Assembly: GCA_947073495.1 (NCBI GenBank)
Contig: CAMTMX010000024.1
Span: 1 to 39,470 of the forward strand
Direction of reading: 5' to 3'
DNA from: an uncultured Porphyromonadaceae bacterium
Lineage (GTDB): Bacteria; Bacteroidota; Bacteroidia; Bacteroidales; Muribaculaceae
DNA length: 39,470 nt
The translations under genes were made by a program, and so were the position numbers. The notes beneath the pieces are model-generated. The model was not told where the DNA came from. It worked only from the letters and a program-made list of their open reading frames with translations, and did not search any database. Of this stretch, positions 18,854 to 27,742 are shown in pieces; the first letter of the stretch is position 1; every line of letters begins with the position of its first letter.

Positions 18854-19431
18854 ATCTAACTGAAAGGGACGATAAAATTGTGAGTGAGATTGCTGCTCAC
18901 TATCGAGAAATCCTAAGACTTTTAGGAGAAGATCCTGACCGCGAGGGTCTGGTAAAAACACCCATAAGAGCCGCAAAGGCTATTTACGACATCACTTCAG
19001 GTTATAGAAAAAATCCTGTAGAAATAGCATCTCAGGCTATTTTTGAACATGCAGGATCTAAAATTGTCATTGTCAAAGACATTGAATTTTATAGCATGTG
19101 TGAACATCACATTCTTCCTTTCTTCGGAAAAGTTGCTGTAGGTTATCTTCCAAAAGGGAAAATGATAGGTCTTTCCAAGCTGGCGAGGATCGTGGAATGT
19201 TTTGCACGGCGTCTTCAAGTGCAAGAAAGACTTACAGCACAGGTGTGCGGTATCCTTTCTGAAACGCTTCCAAACGATGGTGTAATTGTCGCATGTGAGG
19301 CGGGTCATCTTTGTATGAAAATGAGGGGCGTTGAAAAACAGGAATCTTCTACCGTCACTTATGATTACACAGGCAAATTTGCCCACGATTATTCCCTAAG
19401 ACAGGAATTTATGTCGCTTATTAAAAGATAG
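18850..19431 (+). CDS. folE: GTP cyclohydrolase I
   Basis: Converts GTP to 7,8-dihydroneopterin triphosphate, the first step of tetrahydrofolate synthesis. It has 193 residues. The zinc site is visible: Cys84 and His87 of SMCEHH and the later Cys in AGHLCMKMRG. The conserved segments LPFFGKVAVGY, GLSKLARIV and RLTAQV are all present. It is translationally coupled to the SPOR gene through ATGA and is followed by a 27-bp palindromic terminator. Confidence 0.98.
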   Translation: MNLTERDDKIVSEIAAHYREILRLLGEDPDREGLVKTPIRAAKAIYDITSGYRKNPVEIASQAIFEHAGSKIVIVKDIEFYSMCEHHILPFFGKVAVGYLPKGKMIGLSKLARIVECFARRLQVQERLTAQVCGILSETLPNDGVIVACEAGHLCMKMRGVEKQESSTVTYDYTGKFAHDYSLRQEFMSLIKR

Positions 19432-19473
19432 ATTTTCACAATTAAGATTTGTCAGCAATCTTTCTTATTAATG

Positions 19474-19529
19474 AAATAAATGTATAAAAATAGCGGAATT
19501 TGAATTCCGCTATTTTTATACATTTATTT
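19474..19529. terminator. Perfect 27-bp palindrome, bidirectional terminator
   Basis: Two 27-nt arms around TG, with core ATAGCGGAATT/AATTCCGCTAT and A/T-rich flanks that give U-tracts in both directions. It sits between convergent folE and the glucanotransferase gene. Confidence 0.9.
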
Positions 19530-19545
19530 TATTTCATTTCAGTCG

Positions 19546-22224
19546 TCATCTTGAAGAAGAACGGATCGCATCGTAAAGCCATGTATTGAATTCTTCTTGT
19601 GCAAGAAGATTCTCTACCGTGAGATGCATTCTATACCTCCAGTAGTGATGTACGTCTGCCGGTTCATTGATCTGTTCCTCATGAGGATTCTCACGACGAA
19701 GCTTTCCATCGGCAGAAAGCCAGTCAGCAAGAGGAATGATACTGAACATTGACGGACTCTTCAATTGAAGATCAAGCACTTTCTTACATACCCATGGTTC
19801 AGCAAAGTAAGGCGCTTCACCGTGTTCATTGAGCGCATTATTATAGAATCTCTGAGTCACTGCACGATCGGTCTCCCACCAGGCACGTATACCCCCCATA
19901 TCGTGGGTTGATGTAGTGCATACAGAAAAATATGGGTAGTTCCAGGTGTCACCAAATTCCAGCGCAGGATCTTTAGGCATTCTTTGGATTTCAAGAGAAA
20001 GAATCTCAAGTCTGTTCATAACCTCAGGTACACACGCCGGTATCATACCAAGGTCTTCAGCACATGTCAACATGCCCGTAGAGTCAATGAGCGGTGGAAG
20101 TTTCCACATTGCCTTACCATACCAGAAATCATTGTGGCGATGGTAATAAAAATCGTTATAAAGCCTGTTGAAACACCATTTCTCATAATCCGAAAGCATA
20201 CGATATTGATATGAGAACTGAGCAGAAATTCTGGGATGATAATGACCTTTCTGATAAGGATCCTCTATAAAGAGGACATTATCAATGAGACCAAGCAAGG
20301 CATTACAGATTCGCGTGTTCTTTTCAGTCACCTCCAATGAAGAGAAATAATCAGCTACCTTTCTCTGAGTGTTGACAAAAGGACGGAGCAGATATCTTCC
20401 CTCAGGAAGAGCTTCAAGATAAGTATTCTTAACTTCCCCAACATATGGACCAAAGAAATCTGTGAGCATCCACTCAAGGATGAGAGGCTTGGCCTGAATT
20501 TCGGGGTTGATCCAGAAATCATAAGAATGACGCAACTCTTCCGGGCTAAACGGAAGTGCAGGATTGAAATATCCCAGCAAACCATGGATTGCATCCATAG
20601 GAATCTGCCAAATACGGAAGAAACCGAGAATATGGTCTATTCTATATGCATCAAAATATTCTGACATTTTCCTGAAACGATCTTTCCACCATTGGAAACC
20701 GTCACGTGCCATTTCATCCCAATTATAAGTGGGGAAACCCCAATTCTGCCCAAGAACAGAGAAATCATCCGGTGGGGCACCAGCCTGACAATCCATATTG
20801 AACAGACCCGGATTTTGCCATGCATCGACACTAAATCTACCGATTCCGATAGGTATGTCACCTTTTAACACAACCCTATGCAAATGGGCATAATCCCGGA
20901 CTTCCCTTAGCTGACGATCAAGATGGTATTGTACGAAATAATAGTATTTTATTTCATTTTCATGTTCTTTGCAGAACTGTACCACTTTATTATAATCGTA
21001 TTCAGCATACTCACCCCATAGATTATTATCAGGTGAATTATTTATCTCGCAAAGAACGCGCCAAGCTGCATAGGGGAGAAGCCATTCTTCATTACGTTCG
21101 AGGAACTTTCTAAATTCTGGAGATTTTAGATCAGTTGCGCCCTTCTGCTGATAAATTTCTCTCAGATATTCATCTTTTGCTTTAGTGACAGTCTCATAAT
21201 CAATCTCTTTCAATTCATTGAGTTCTTCGCCTATCTTTTTATAGTGCTCACGACGGGTCGGGTCTGTAAGGATTCCGACAGCATCCAATCTAATGTACAT
21301 AGGATGTAGCGCGAATGTTGAATTTGCACTATATGGATATGAATCCACCCATGTCCCAGTCTTTGTTGTGTCATTAATAGGAAGAACCTGGAGCACCTTC
21401 TGACCTGTTCTTACACACCAATCCACCATTTTTTTGATGTCATAGAAGTCTCCTACGCCAAAATCTTCCTCTGTACGGATGGAAAATACCGGAATTGCAG
21501 TTCCAGCACCTTTCCAATTATTACGGGGGTTGGCAAAACGAAGTCCGTCTACCACAATTTGTGTGTCAGAACCTTCATTGATAAAACCGCAGATACGATT
21601 ATCAATAGTTTCCCAAGCAACCGCCTCATGCGTGTCTTTCTTTAAAATTACAAATTTATATTGAAAAGGAGCATCAAGACAAGACAACGGCAGATTTATG
21701 CTCCATTCAGGATAATTGGAATCATTCAGAGGAAGAGCTTTAGCCGGAAGCCAGTTCCCTAAGAAATCACCCTCACCGGAAATAGCGAGCACTTCGTCAG
21801 GTTCAACCATTGGAGCACTGATTCTTAGTTGCAAAGTTCCTGGCAATGATGGTAGAGGTTGGTCGCGAAACCTGCGCATCAACATTCCGTCTACAAATGC
21901 AGACGAGTAATAGGGTTTATCAGCCGGCATATCTTGCCATGAATCAAAAACCTTTACAACATCAATATTGTCACCGCCTATGAATTTATGGGGTTTCCCC
22001 CATTCAAAACGCCAGGCTTTCCCTTCAGCCTTAACAATAAAGTAATAGTTGAAATCGCCGGGATTGTCCTTAAATTCCACGTCTGCCACCCATTGATCTG
22101 GAGCTGTCAGCCTCATCTCTAACGCCTGGGTTGCGTCACCACCGCCAAGCTGAAGCAAATCACCACAAAGATACAGAGATTCTCCCCATTGGGTGTGATA
22201 GTTTAGATTAAAAGAGATTTTCAT
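19546..22224 (-). CDS. malQ: 4-alpha-glucanotransferase, DPE2-like GH77
   Basis: Transfers alpha-1,4-glucan segments between maltodextrins (amylomaltase reaction). At 892 residues it has two N-terminal CBM20-type starch-binding domains (about 1-110 and 125-240), then the GH77 barrel. The GH77 barrel has nucleophile Asp530 in AYRIDH, acid/base Glu723 in CAEDLG and Asp775 in STHDMG. The double-CBM20 layout is that of plant DPE2 and its Bacteroidetes relatives, rather than the shorter E. coli MalQ, so it may prefer branched or heteroglycan acceptors (inference). Start ATG 22224; a -7-like TATGTTTG lies at 22252-22245. Confidence 0.95.
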   Translation of the reverse strand: MKISFNLNYHTQWGESLYLCGDLLQLGGGDATQALEMRLTAPDQWVADVEFKDNPGDFNYYFIVKAEGKAWRFEWGKPHKFIGGDNIDVVKVFDSWQDMPADKPYYSSAFVDGMLMRRFRDQPLPSLPGTLQLRISAPMVEPDEVLAISGEGDFLGNWLPAKALPLNDSNYPEWSINLPLSCLDAPFQYKFVILKKDTHEAVAWETIDNRICGFINEGSDTQIVVDGLRFANPRNNWKGAGTAIPVFSIRTEEDFGVGDFYDIKKMVDWCVRTGQKVLQVLPINDTTKTGTWVDSYPYSANSTFALHPMYIRLDAVGILTDPTRREHYKKIGEELNELKEIDYETVTKAKDEYLREIYQQKGATDLKSPEFRKFLERNEEWLLPYAAWRVLCEINNSPDNNLWGEYAEYDYNKVVQFCKEHENEIKYYYFVQYHLDRQLREVRDYAHLHRVVLKGDIPIGIGRFSVDAWQNPGLFNMDCQAGAPPDDFSVLGQNWGFPTYNWDEMARDGFQWWKDRFRKMSEYFDAYRIDHILGFFRIWQIPMDAIHGLLGYFNPALPFSPEELRHSYDFWINPEIQAKPLILEWMLTDFFGPYVGEVKNTYLEALPEGRYLLRPFVNTQRKVADYFSSLEVTEKNTRICNALLGLIDNVLFIEDPYQKGHYHPRISAQFSYQYRMLSDYEKWCFNRLYNDFYYHRHNDFWYGKAMWKLPPLIDSTGMLTCAEDLGMIPACVPEVMNRLEILSLEIQRMPKDPALEFGDTWNYPYFSVCTTSTHDMGGIRAWWETDRAVTQRFYNNALNEHGEAPYFAEPWVCKKVLDLQLKSPSMFSIIPLADWLSADGKLRRENPHEEQINEPADVHHYWRYRMHLTVENLLAQEEFNTWLYDAIRSSSR

Positions 22225-22318
22225 GTGAGAAAATATTTAGTTTGCAAACATAATACTATCCTTAAGTAATAAACACTCCAGACAGCAACATGCTTAGTTA
22301 ATATTACATAATTATGTA

Positions 22319-22348
22319 GAGACACACCACTTGTTTATGGTGTGTCTC
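22319..22348 (-). terminator. Hairpin after nrdJ
   Basis: GAGACACACCA and its perfect complement with an 8-nt loop, 10 bp past the nrdJ stop. There is no clear U-tract on the minus strand, so it may protect the RNA 3' end or terminate weakly. Confidence 0.6.
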
Positions 22349-22357
22349 CATGTATAG

Positions 22358-24922
22358 TTATCCGCAACGAGAGTTGCCACAATTAGTACATATCAGACAT
22401 CCTTCCTGATATACCAATGTTTCCTCTCCACAATTGGGACATTTATGACCTTTAGCCTCGGTGCCATTTGGCATATATTTTTTCAACGCTCGTTCTACAC
22501 CATTCTTCCAAGTGTTGATACTGTTGGAGTCAAGGTCAAGTCCTCCGACAAGTTTCAGCACCTGATCAATCGGCATACCATATCTTAGCACGCCTGAAAT
22601 GAGTTTCGCATAGTTCCAGAATTCCGGATTAAACTTTTCACTCAATCCTTCAATTGTGGTCTTATATCCTCTCTTATTGATAAACTGGAAATCATAACGC
22701 TTCTTTCCGTTTTCATCAACAGCTTTAATAATTTTGCCATGACTTACGCTCTTAGGACAGAAAATGCCATCCTCATCATCGGCAAGACCGGTAAACACCT
22801 CATATGGCTTATTATCAACTAATCCAACAAAAGCAATCCACTTTTCTTTATTATTTTGGAAACGAACTACGTCCGCTTCAAGTTCTGTCGGACGCTTAAC
22901 GGTATGATCAGGCATATGAATCAATCCTGCAAGCGGATTAGAATCAACATGTTGTTTAGTCTCTTTCTTTTTGGGAAGAGCCTCAAGCACATTATTCCGA
23001 GATCCATCACGGTATACAGTACATCCCTTGCACCCGGCACGCCATGCCTCCATATATAGATTACCGACAAGTTCTTCGCTGACTTCATTCGGCAGGTTAA
23101 TAGTAACACTTATGGAATGGTCAACCCATTTTTGAATCTCACCCTGCATCCTGACTTTCTCCATCCAGTCGACATCATTGGCAGTGGCTTTATAATAAGG
23201 AGATTGAGCCACGAGTTGGTCAAGTTCCTCAGTAGTAAGATTAGACTTTACCTCAATTCCATTAATGTGCATCCATTCAAGGAACTTATGATGATAGACT
23301 ACGTATTCCTCAAAAGAATCTCCTACCTCATCCACAAAGTCTATCCTCACATTTTCATCACTCGGGTTCACCTTTCTTCTCCTCTTGTAAACAGGCATGA
23401 AAACAGGTTCTATTCCGGATGTTGTCTGAGTCATAAGAGACGTTGTGCCTGTAGGAGCTATAGTAAGACATGAAATGTTGCGACGACCAACTTTCTCCAT
23501 TTTCGCAATTAATTCCGGATCAGCCTCCCTCAATCTTGAAATAAAAGGGTTGTTCCTTTCTCTTTCAGCATTATATAGTTCAAATGCTCCTCGCTGTTCT
23601 GCCATTTCCACAGAAGAGCGAAAATAGGCAAGAGCCAATTCTTTATGAACCTTTGTAGAAAATTCCGTAGCTTCCTTAGTTCCATAAGTAAGCCCGAGCG
23701 CAGCAAGCATATCTCCCTCAGCTGTTGTTCCACATCCTGTACGACGCCCTGCAGAGGTCTTCATCTTAATCTTTTTCCACAAATTGAGTTCCGTCTGTTT
23801 CACTTCAGAAGTCTCAGGATCAAGCCCGATCTTATCTATGATAAGATCGATCTTCTCCATTTCAAGATCGATGATATCATCCATGATTCTCTGAGCTTTC
23901 CCTACATGTTCACGGAAAAGGTTAAAATCAAATTCCGCCTGAGATGTGAACGGGTTCTTTACATAGCTGTAAAGGTTGATCGCCAATAGGCGACAACTAT
24001 CGTAAGGGCAAAGAGGAATTTCTCCACAAGGATTTGTTGACACAGTCTCGAATCCTTGATCAGCATAACAGTCTGCAAGACTTTCCCTGCGGATTGTATC
24101 CCAAAAAAGCACCCCGGGTTCCGCACTCTGCCAGGCGTCATGGATAATTTTTTTCCATAAAGAGACTGCATCAATTTCTTTAGTGACATCCGGATTATCA
24201 GAATCAATGGGGAATTTCTGCATATATGTATTACCGGAAACCACCGCGCCCATAAATTCATCATCAATTTTTACCGAGACATTGGCTCCGGTAACTTTGC
24301 CAGGAGTCATCTTTGCATCAATGAATCCTTCAGAGTCAGGATGCTTAATAGAAACCGTCAACATCAACGCCCCTCGTCTTCCGTCTTGTGCCACTTCTCG
24401 GGTCGAGTTACTATATCTCTCCATAAACGGAACAAGACCGGTAGAGGTCAAAGCAGAATTTTTTACAGGGGTACCTTTAGGACGCAAATGAGACAAGTCA
24501 TGCCCGACTCCGCCTCTTCTCTTCATAAGCTGCACCTGCTCTTCATCAATCTTGACAATTCCGCCATACGAATCCGGTTTGCCGTCGAGCCCGATCACAA
24601 AGCAGTTTGATAAAGATCCGACTTGATATGTATTGCCAATACCAGCCATCGGACTTCCTTGAGGAACTATATAGCGAAAATCTTTTAGAAGACTAAATAT
24701 CTCTTCCTCACTCATTGGGAAAGGATATTTGTTTTCTATGCGATTTAATGAACGGGCAATACGACGATGCATATCGTCGGGGGTCTTTTCATAAATATTT
24801 CCAAATGAATCCTTCAATGCGTATTTAGTAACCCACACCCTTGCAGCAAGTTGGTCACCATTAAAGTATTGAAGAGAAGCATTATAAGCTTCATCATAAG
24901 AAAAGGTTTGAGGTTCAGCCAT
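22358..24922 (-). CDS. nrdJ: Adenosylcobalamin-dependent (class II) ribonucleotide reductase
   Basis: Reduces ribonucleotides to deoxyribonucleotides using adenosylcobalamin, with or without oxygen. Residues 1-100 form the N-terminal RNR fold. SNCFVIG carries the first redox Cys and NPCGEIPL the active-site Asn/Cys/Glu. APTGTTSLM is the phosphate loop. A TSCPD domain follows at about 730-820. The C-terminus is a zinc-ribbon-like tail with CPNC and CTNCGNSRCG that would supply reducing thiols. Length is 854 aa. No cobalamin riboswitch was recognised in the 197-bp upstream region, which instead has overlapping divergent promoters. Confidence 0.96.
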   Translation of the reverse strand: MAEPQTFSYDEAYNASLQYFNGDQLAARVWVTKYALKDSFGNIYEKTPDDMHRRIARSLNRIENKYPFPMSEEEIFSLLKDFRYIVPQGSPMAGIGNTYQVGSLSNCFVIGLDGKPDSYGGIVKIDEEQVQLMKRRGGVGHDLSHLRPKGTPVKNSALTSTGLVPFMERYSNSTREVAQDGRRGALMLTVSIKHPDSEGFIDAKMTPGKVTGANVSVKIDDEFMGAVVSGNTYMQKFPIDSDNPDVTKEIDAVSLWKKIIHDAWQSAEPGVLFWDTIRRESLADCYADQGFETVSTNPCGEIPLCPYDSCRLLAINLYSYVKNPFTSQAEFDFNLFREHVGKAQRIMDDIIDLEMEKIDLIIDKIGLDPETSEVKQTELNLWKKIKMKTSAGRRTGCGTTAEGDMLAALGLTYGTKEATEFSTKVHKELALAYFRSSVEMAEQRGAFELYNAERERNNPFISRLREADPELIAKMEKVGRRNISCLTIAPTGTTSLMTQTTSGIEPVFMPVYKRRRKVNPSDENVRIDFVDEVGDSFEEYVVYHHKFLEWMHINGIEVKSNLTTEELDQLVAQSPYYKATANDVDWMEKVRMQGEIQKWVDHSISVTINLPNEVSEELVGNLYMEAWRAGCKGCTVYRDGSRNNVLEALPKKKETKQHVDSNPLAGLIHMPDHTVKRPTELEADVVRFQNNKEKWIAFVGLVDNKPYEVFTGLADDEDGIFCPKSVSHGKIIKAVDENGKKRYDFQFINKRGYKTTIEGLSEKFNPEFWNYAKLISGVLRYGMPIDQVLKLVGGLDLDSNSINTWKNGVERALKKYMPNGTEAKGHKCPNCGEETLVYQEGCLICTNCGNSRCG

Positions 24923-24979
24923 TTGAATTTTTAAGATTTTTTCCTATATAAAAAAATGGAATTTTATTGGAGAGATGTG

Positions 24980-25016
24980 ATTGCAAATTTAGCAAAAAAA
25001 TGAGTATATTTGCAAA
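24980..25016. promoter_or_regulatory. Overlapping divergent promoters for nrdJ and the nitroreductase
   Basis: Plus strand: ATTG (24980-24983), a 21-bp gap, TATATTTG (25005-25012). Minus strand: TTTG (25016-25013), a 21-bp gap, TAAATTTG (24991-24984). Each promoter's -7 abuts the other's -33, so the two polymerases cannot bind together. Confidence 0.6.
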
Positions 25017-25119
25017 ACAATAGCAATTAATTGAAAGAATAATTTCCCGATTTGGACAAACAACTTATACAAACAATAAGGGAATATGCTCTTTCCTAAT
25101 TATTTTAATATTACCTTCT

Positions 25120-25863
25120 ATGAAATTTGATTATTTCTCAAATAGGATAACAGTCAGAAATTTCAACGGGCGTCATATACCGGATGAAAAGCTTACAAAT
25201 ATTATCGAAAGGGCAATGCACGCCCCCTCATGTGGGAATATGCAGCTTTATTCCGTTATAGTCACTCGCGACCCGTCGATGAAAACAAAACTTGCTGCAC
25301 AACATTTCAACCAGCCGGCATCGACAGGATGTGATGTTATTCTGACTATATGCGCAGATTTCAACAGATTCTCAAGATGGTGTAAACTATCGGGAGCAAA
25401 ACCGGGATATGACAATTTCCATTCTTTTATCACAGCATTGACCGACGCTGTGATATTCTCGCAACAAATAGTAACTATAGCTGAAATGGAAGGTCTTGGT
25501 ACATGTTATCTTGGAACAGTAAATTATAATGCTAACGACATTTCCAATTTGCTTGAACTTCCTGAACTCGTGGTACCAGTAGCAAGCCTCGCTATTGGTT
25601 ATCCCAAAGGTGACGAAAAACAAGTGGAGAGACTTCCCGTCAGAGCAGTGATACATAATGAAAAATATCGTAAAGATTCCGACCAAGAGACCTTAAATCT
25701 ATTCAAAGACAAAGAAGAATATCCTGACAATATAAAATTTGTGAAAGAAAATCAAAAAGCATCTTTGGCAAGCGTATTTACTGATATCCGCTATCCTAAA
25801 GAAATGAATGAAGCAGTTTCTAAATCTTTTACAAAATTATTAAAAATAAAAAAATTCCTTTGA
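25120..25863 (+). CDS. Nitroreductase-family flavoprotein
   Basis: 247 residues. The N-terminus has the FMN-binding pattern of the family (NRITVRNFNGRHIPDEKL, then APSCGNMQLYSVIV). The mid-region (DAVIFSQQIVTIAEMEGLGTCYLG) matches the second FMN/dimer segment. It probably reduces quinones, nitro compounds or flavins with NAD(P)H in the cytoplasm; the substrate cannot be told. The last 60 residues are lysine-rich and variable. An AraC regulator follows 73 bp downstream with no terminator between, so the two may form an operon. Confidence 0.88.
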   Translation: MKFDYFSNRITVRNFNGRHIPDEKLTNIIERAMHAPSCGNMQLYSVIVTRDPSMKTKLAAQHFNQPASTGCDVILTICADFNRFSRWCKLSGAKPGYDNFHSFITALTDAVIFSQQIVTIAEMEGLGTCYLGTVNYNANDISNLLELPELVVPVASLAIGYPKGDEKQVERLPVRAVIHNEKYRKDSDQETLNLFKDKEEYPDNIKFVKENQKASLASVFTDIRYPKEMNEAVSKSFTKLLKIKKFL

Positions 25864-25936
25864 GCCACTCACTTATACATTCTTCAATCTTAGCAAGGTT
25901 TGAATCAGGTAGCACGCATGTCTTAAATCTACAAGT

Positions 25937-26800
25937 ATGGACCGAGGACTAAAATATGATATGGAACTTCCGGAAAAGGTCTCGAATATTCTCGAGACTG
26001 ACTTCTGGGTGCTGGAAAGATTCAACATAAGTATGCTTCCAGTATTGGCGGATCCTATTAAATTCTCTTCGAATGTGTCCGTGTTTTTGAAAAAAGGAAA
26101 ATGCAAAGTAGACATTGACCTTATATCTCATGAAATAACTGCACCTTGCTTTGTAAATATCAGACGATCTCAAATTCTACAGCTAAGATATGTCAGTGAT
26201 GACTTGAATTGTTCTTTTATAGTGATGTCGAAGAGATTTTGTGACAACCTTTTTCTCCTGCTGCAGGATTGCAAATATTATCAGATAGCAATCAGAGAGC
26301 AGATTGTAAAAATTCCTACCGACCTTATAAATAGTTTTGAGAACTTATATTCCCGCATAACCAAAATATTCAATGAAAAAGAAAATCCATTTTCTTATCA
26401 GGCAATGGCTCTCGGGATGTCTTCATTTTTCTATGAGATCGCATATAAATGCTACCAACCCCTGGCTAACGATTTCTTTAAAAGCAACAACAGAATCACT
26501 ACAAAATTTTTAGGACTCGTACAGAAACATTTCAAAGAGAAGCGTTTCCTTGATTTTTATGCAGAAGACCTGGGAATTTCTCCAAAACATCTTTCCCGTA
26601 CCATGAAAAAAGAGACTGGGTTTTCAGCCGTGGAATGGATTGAACGCTATGTGATACTGGAAGCAAAAGTTCTTTTAAAATCGACAAACCTCAATATTCA
26701 ACAGATTGCGGATGAACTGAATTTCCCATCGCAATCATTTTTCGGAAAATATTTTAAAAAGAAAGTCGGAATGTCACCTAAAGAATTTCGAAACACATAA
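25937..26800 (+). CDS. AraC-family transcriptional regulator
   Basis: 287 residues with a cupin-like N-terminal sensor region (about 20-170). The C-terminal AraC double helix-turn-helix lies at about 190-285: DFYAEDLGISPKHLSRTMKK is the first HTH, and NIQQIADELNFPSQSFFGKY with KKKVGMSPKEFR is the second. The effector is unknown. It may control the adjacent nitroreductase, as regulator/enzyme pairs often do, but no operator repeats were identified. Confidence 0.92.
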   Translation: MDRGLKYDMELPEKVSNILETDFWVLERFNISMLPVLADPIKFSSNVSVFLKKGKCKVDIDLISHEITAPCFVNIRRSQILQLRYVSDDLNCSFIVMSKRFCDNLFLLLQDCKYYQIAIREQIVKIPTDLINSFENLYSRITKIFNEKENPFSYQAMALGMSSFFYEIAYKCYQPLANDFFKSNNRITTKFLGLVQKHFKEKRFLDFYAEDLGISPKHLSRTMKKETGFSAVEWIERYVILEAKVLLKSTNLNIQQIADELNFPSQSFFGKYFKKKVGMSPKEFRNT

Positions 26801-26835
26801 AATTAACGGCTCCTGTATGGAGCCGTTAATTTTAT
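26797..26835. terminator. Bidirectional terminator between AraC and the phosphatase genes
   Basis: Perfect 17-bp stem ATAAAATTAACGGCTCC and its complement, 5-nt loop TGTAT. It includes the AraC stop codon and ends 6 bp before the phosphatase stop. Confidence 0.9.
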
Positions 26836-26841
26836 TTCGAT

Positions 26842-27618
26842 TTATTGAATTTTCAACAATGATAACAATTGATCTTCTATACCACGCGAAACAGCCATAA
26901 TGGAAAAATTTCTGTTTTCCCGGATAGATACAACAGCAGCTCCTGCTTCTTTTACAATCAGCATTCCAGCAGAAATATCCCACCTTTTAAGATTCAATTC
27001 CCAATAGCCATCAAGAAAACCTGCAGCCACATAAGAAAGATCCAAGGCCGCCGAACCTAATCTTCTTATTCCCCTGACCTTTGGTGCTACCTTACAAATT
27101 TCCTGAAGATTGTTATCCGGATTGTCTAATTTGTCGTATGGCATGCCGGTAGCCACGACAGATTCTGATAAGATAGTTTTATTTCCACAAATAATTTTTT
27201 TACCATTAAAAAAGGCACCTTTCCCTTTTATGGCATGAAACAGTTCTCCAAGATAGGGTGCATAAACTACTCCGACCACAGCTTCTCCTTTGTGTTCTAA
27301 AGCAATCGAAACGCAAAAATTCGGAAGACCTTGACTGAAATTGGTTGTGCCGTCGAGCGGATCAATAATCCACCTCCATTCACGCTCCTCATGTAACGGA
27401 GAGGATTCTTCAGTTATAATGCCATGTTCCGGATATTTCTCGGTTATAACAGATACAATCAGTTTCTCTGATTCCTTGTCTGCGATTGTCACAACGTCAC
27501 TGTCGTTCAATTTAGTTTCAATATTAAGTCTTGAAGAACGGAAAAAATCAAGATGAATATCGCCTGCGGCACGTGCCATTGCGATTGCATCGTCTAAATA
27601 GGAGTTATAATCTATCAT
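26842..27618 (-). CDS. suhB: Inositol monophosphatase family protein
   Basis: Mg2+-dependent sugar/inositol phosphatase, 258 residues from ATG 27618 (MIDYNSYLDDAIAMARAAGD). The frame also opens 15 bp upstream, but ATG 27618 fits the family N-terminus. Metal ligands are visible: Glu in TEESSP, WIIDPLDGTTNF (Asp-x-x-Asp-Gly-Thr) and WDISAGMLIVKEAGA. It could be SuhB-like, histidinol-phosphate phosphatase or CysQ-like; the sequence does not settle the substrate. Confidence 0.93.
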   Translation of the reverse strand: MIDYNSYLDDAIAMARAAGDIHLDFFRSSRLNIETKLNDSDVVTIADKESEKLIVSVITEKYPEHGIITEESSPLHEEREWRWIIDPLDGTTNFSQGLPNFCVSIALEHKGEAVVGVVYAPYLGELFHAIKGKGAFFNGKKIICGNKTILSESVVATGMPYDKLDNPDNNLQEICKVAPKVRGIRRLGSAALDLSYVAAGFLDGYWELNLKRWDISAGMLIVKEAGAAVVSIRENRNFSIMAVSRGIEDQLLSLLKIQ

Positions 27619-27640
27619 AATTAACCCGGTCAAAAAAACG

Positions 27641-27697
27641 TAAGAGAAAAAATTATGAGGAAACGAAACCGTTCCCTCATAATTTAACGTCTCTTAA
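27641..27697 (-). terminator. Terminator of the EamA transporter gene
   Basis: Core stem AAATTATGAGGAAACG with one mismatch around AAAC (27650-27685), and an outer TAAGAG/CTCTTA pair. On the minus strand it ends in a T-rich tail, about 50 bp after the transporter stop. Confidence 0.75.
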
Positions 27698-27742
27698 TTT
27701 AAATTGTTGCAACCGAGATTGATCAAATGACAAATTCATCAT

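Noticed and set aside
24923..25119. Cobalamin riboswitch upstream of the B12-dependent reductase
   Set aside because: The minus-strand leader is only about 55 nt from the promoter and shows no B12-box-like sequence or multi-stem fold.
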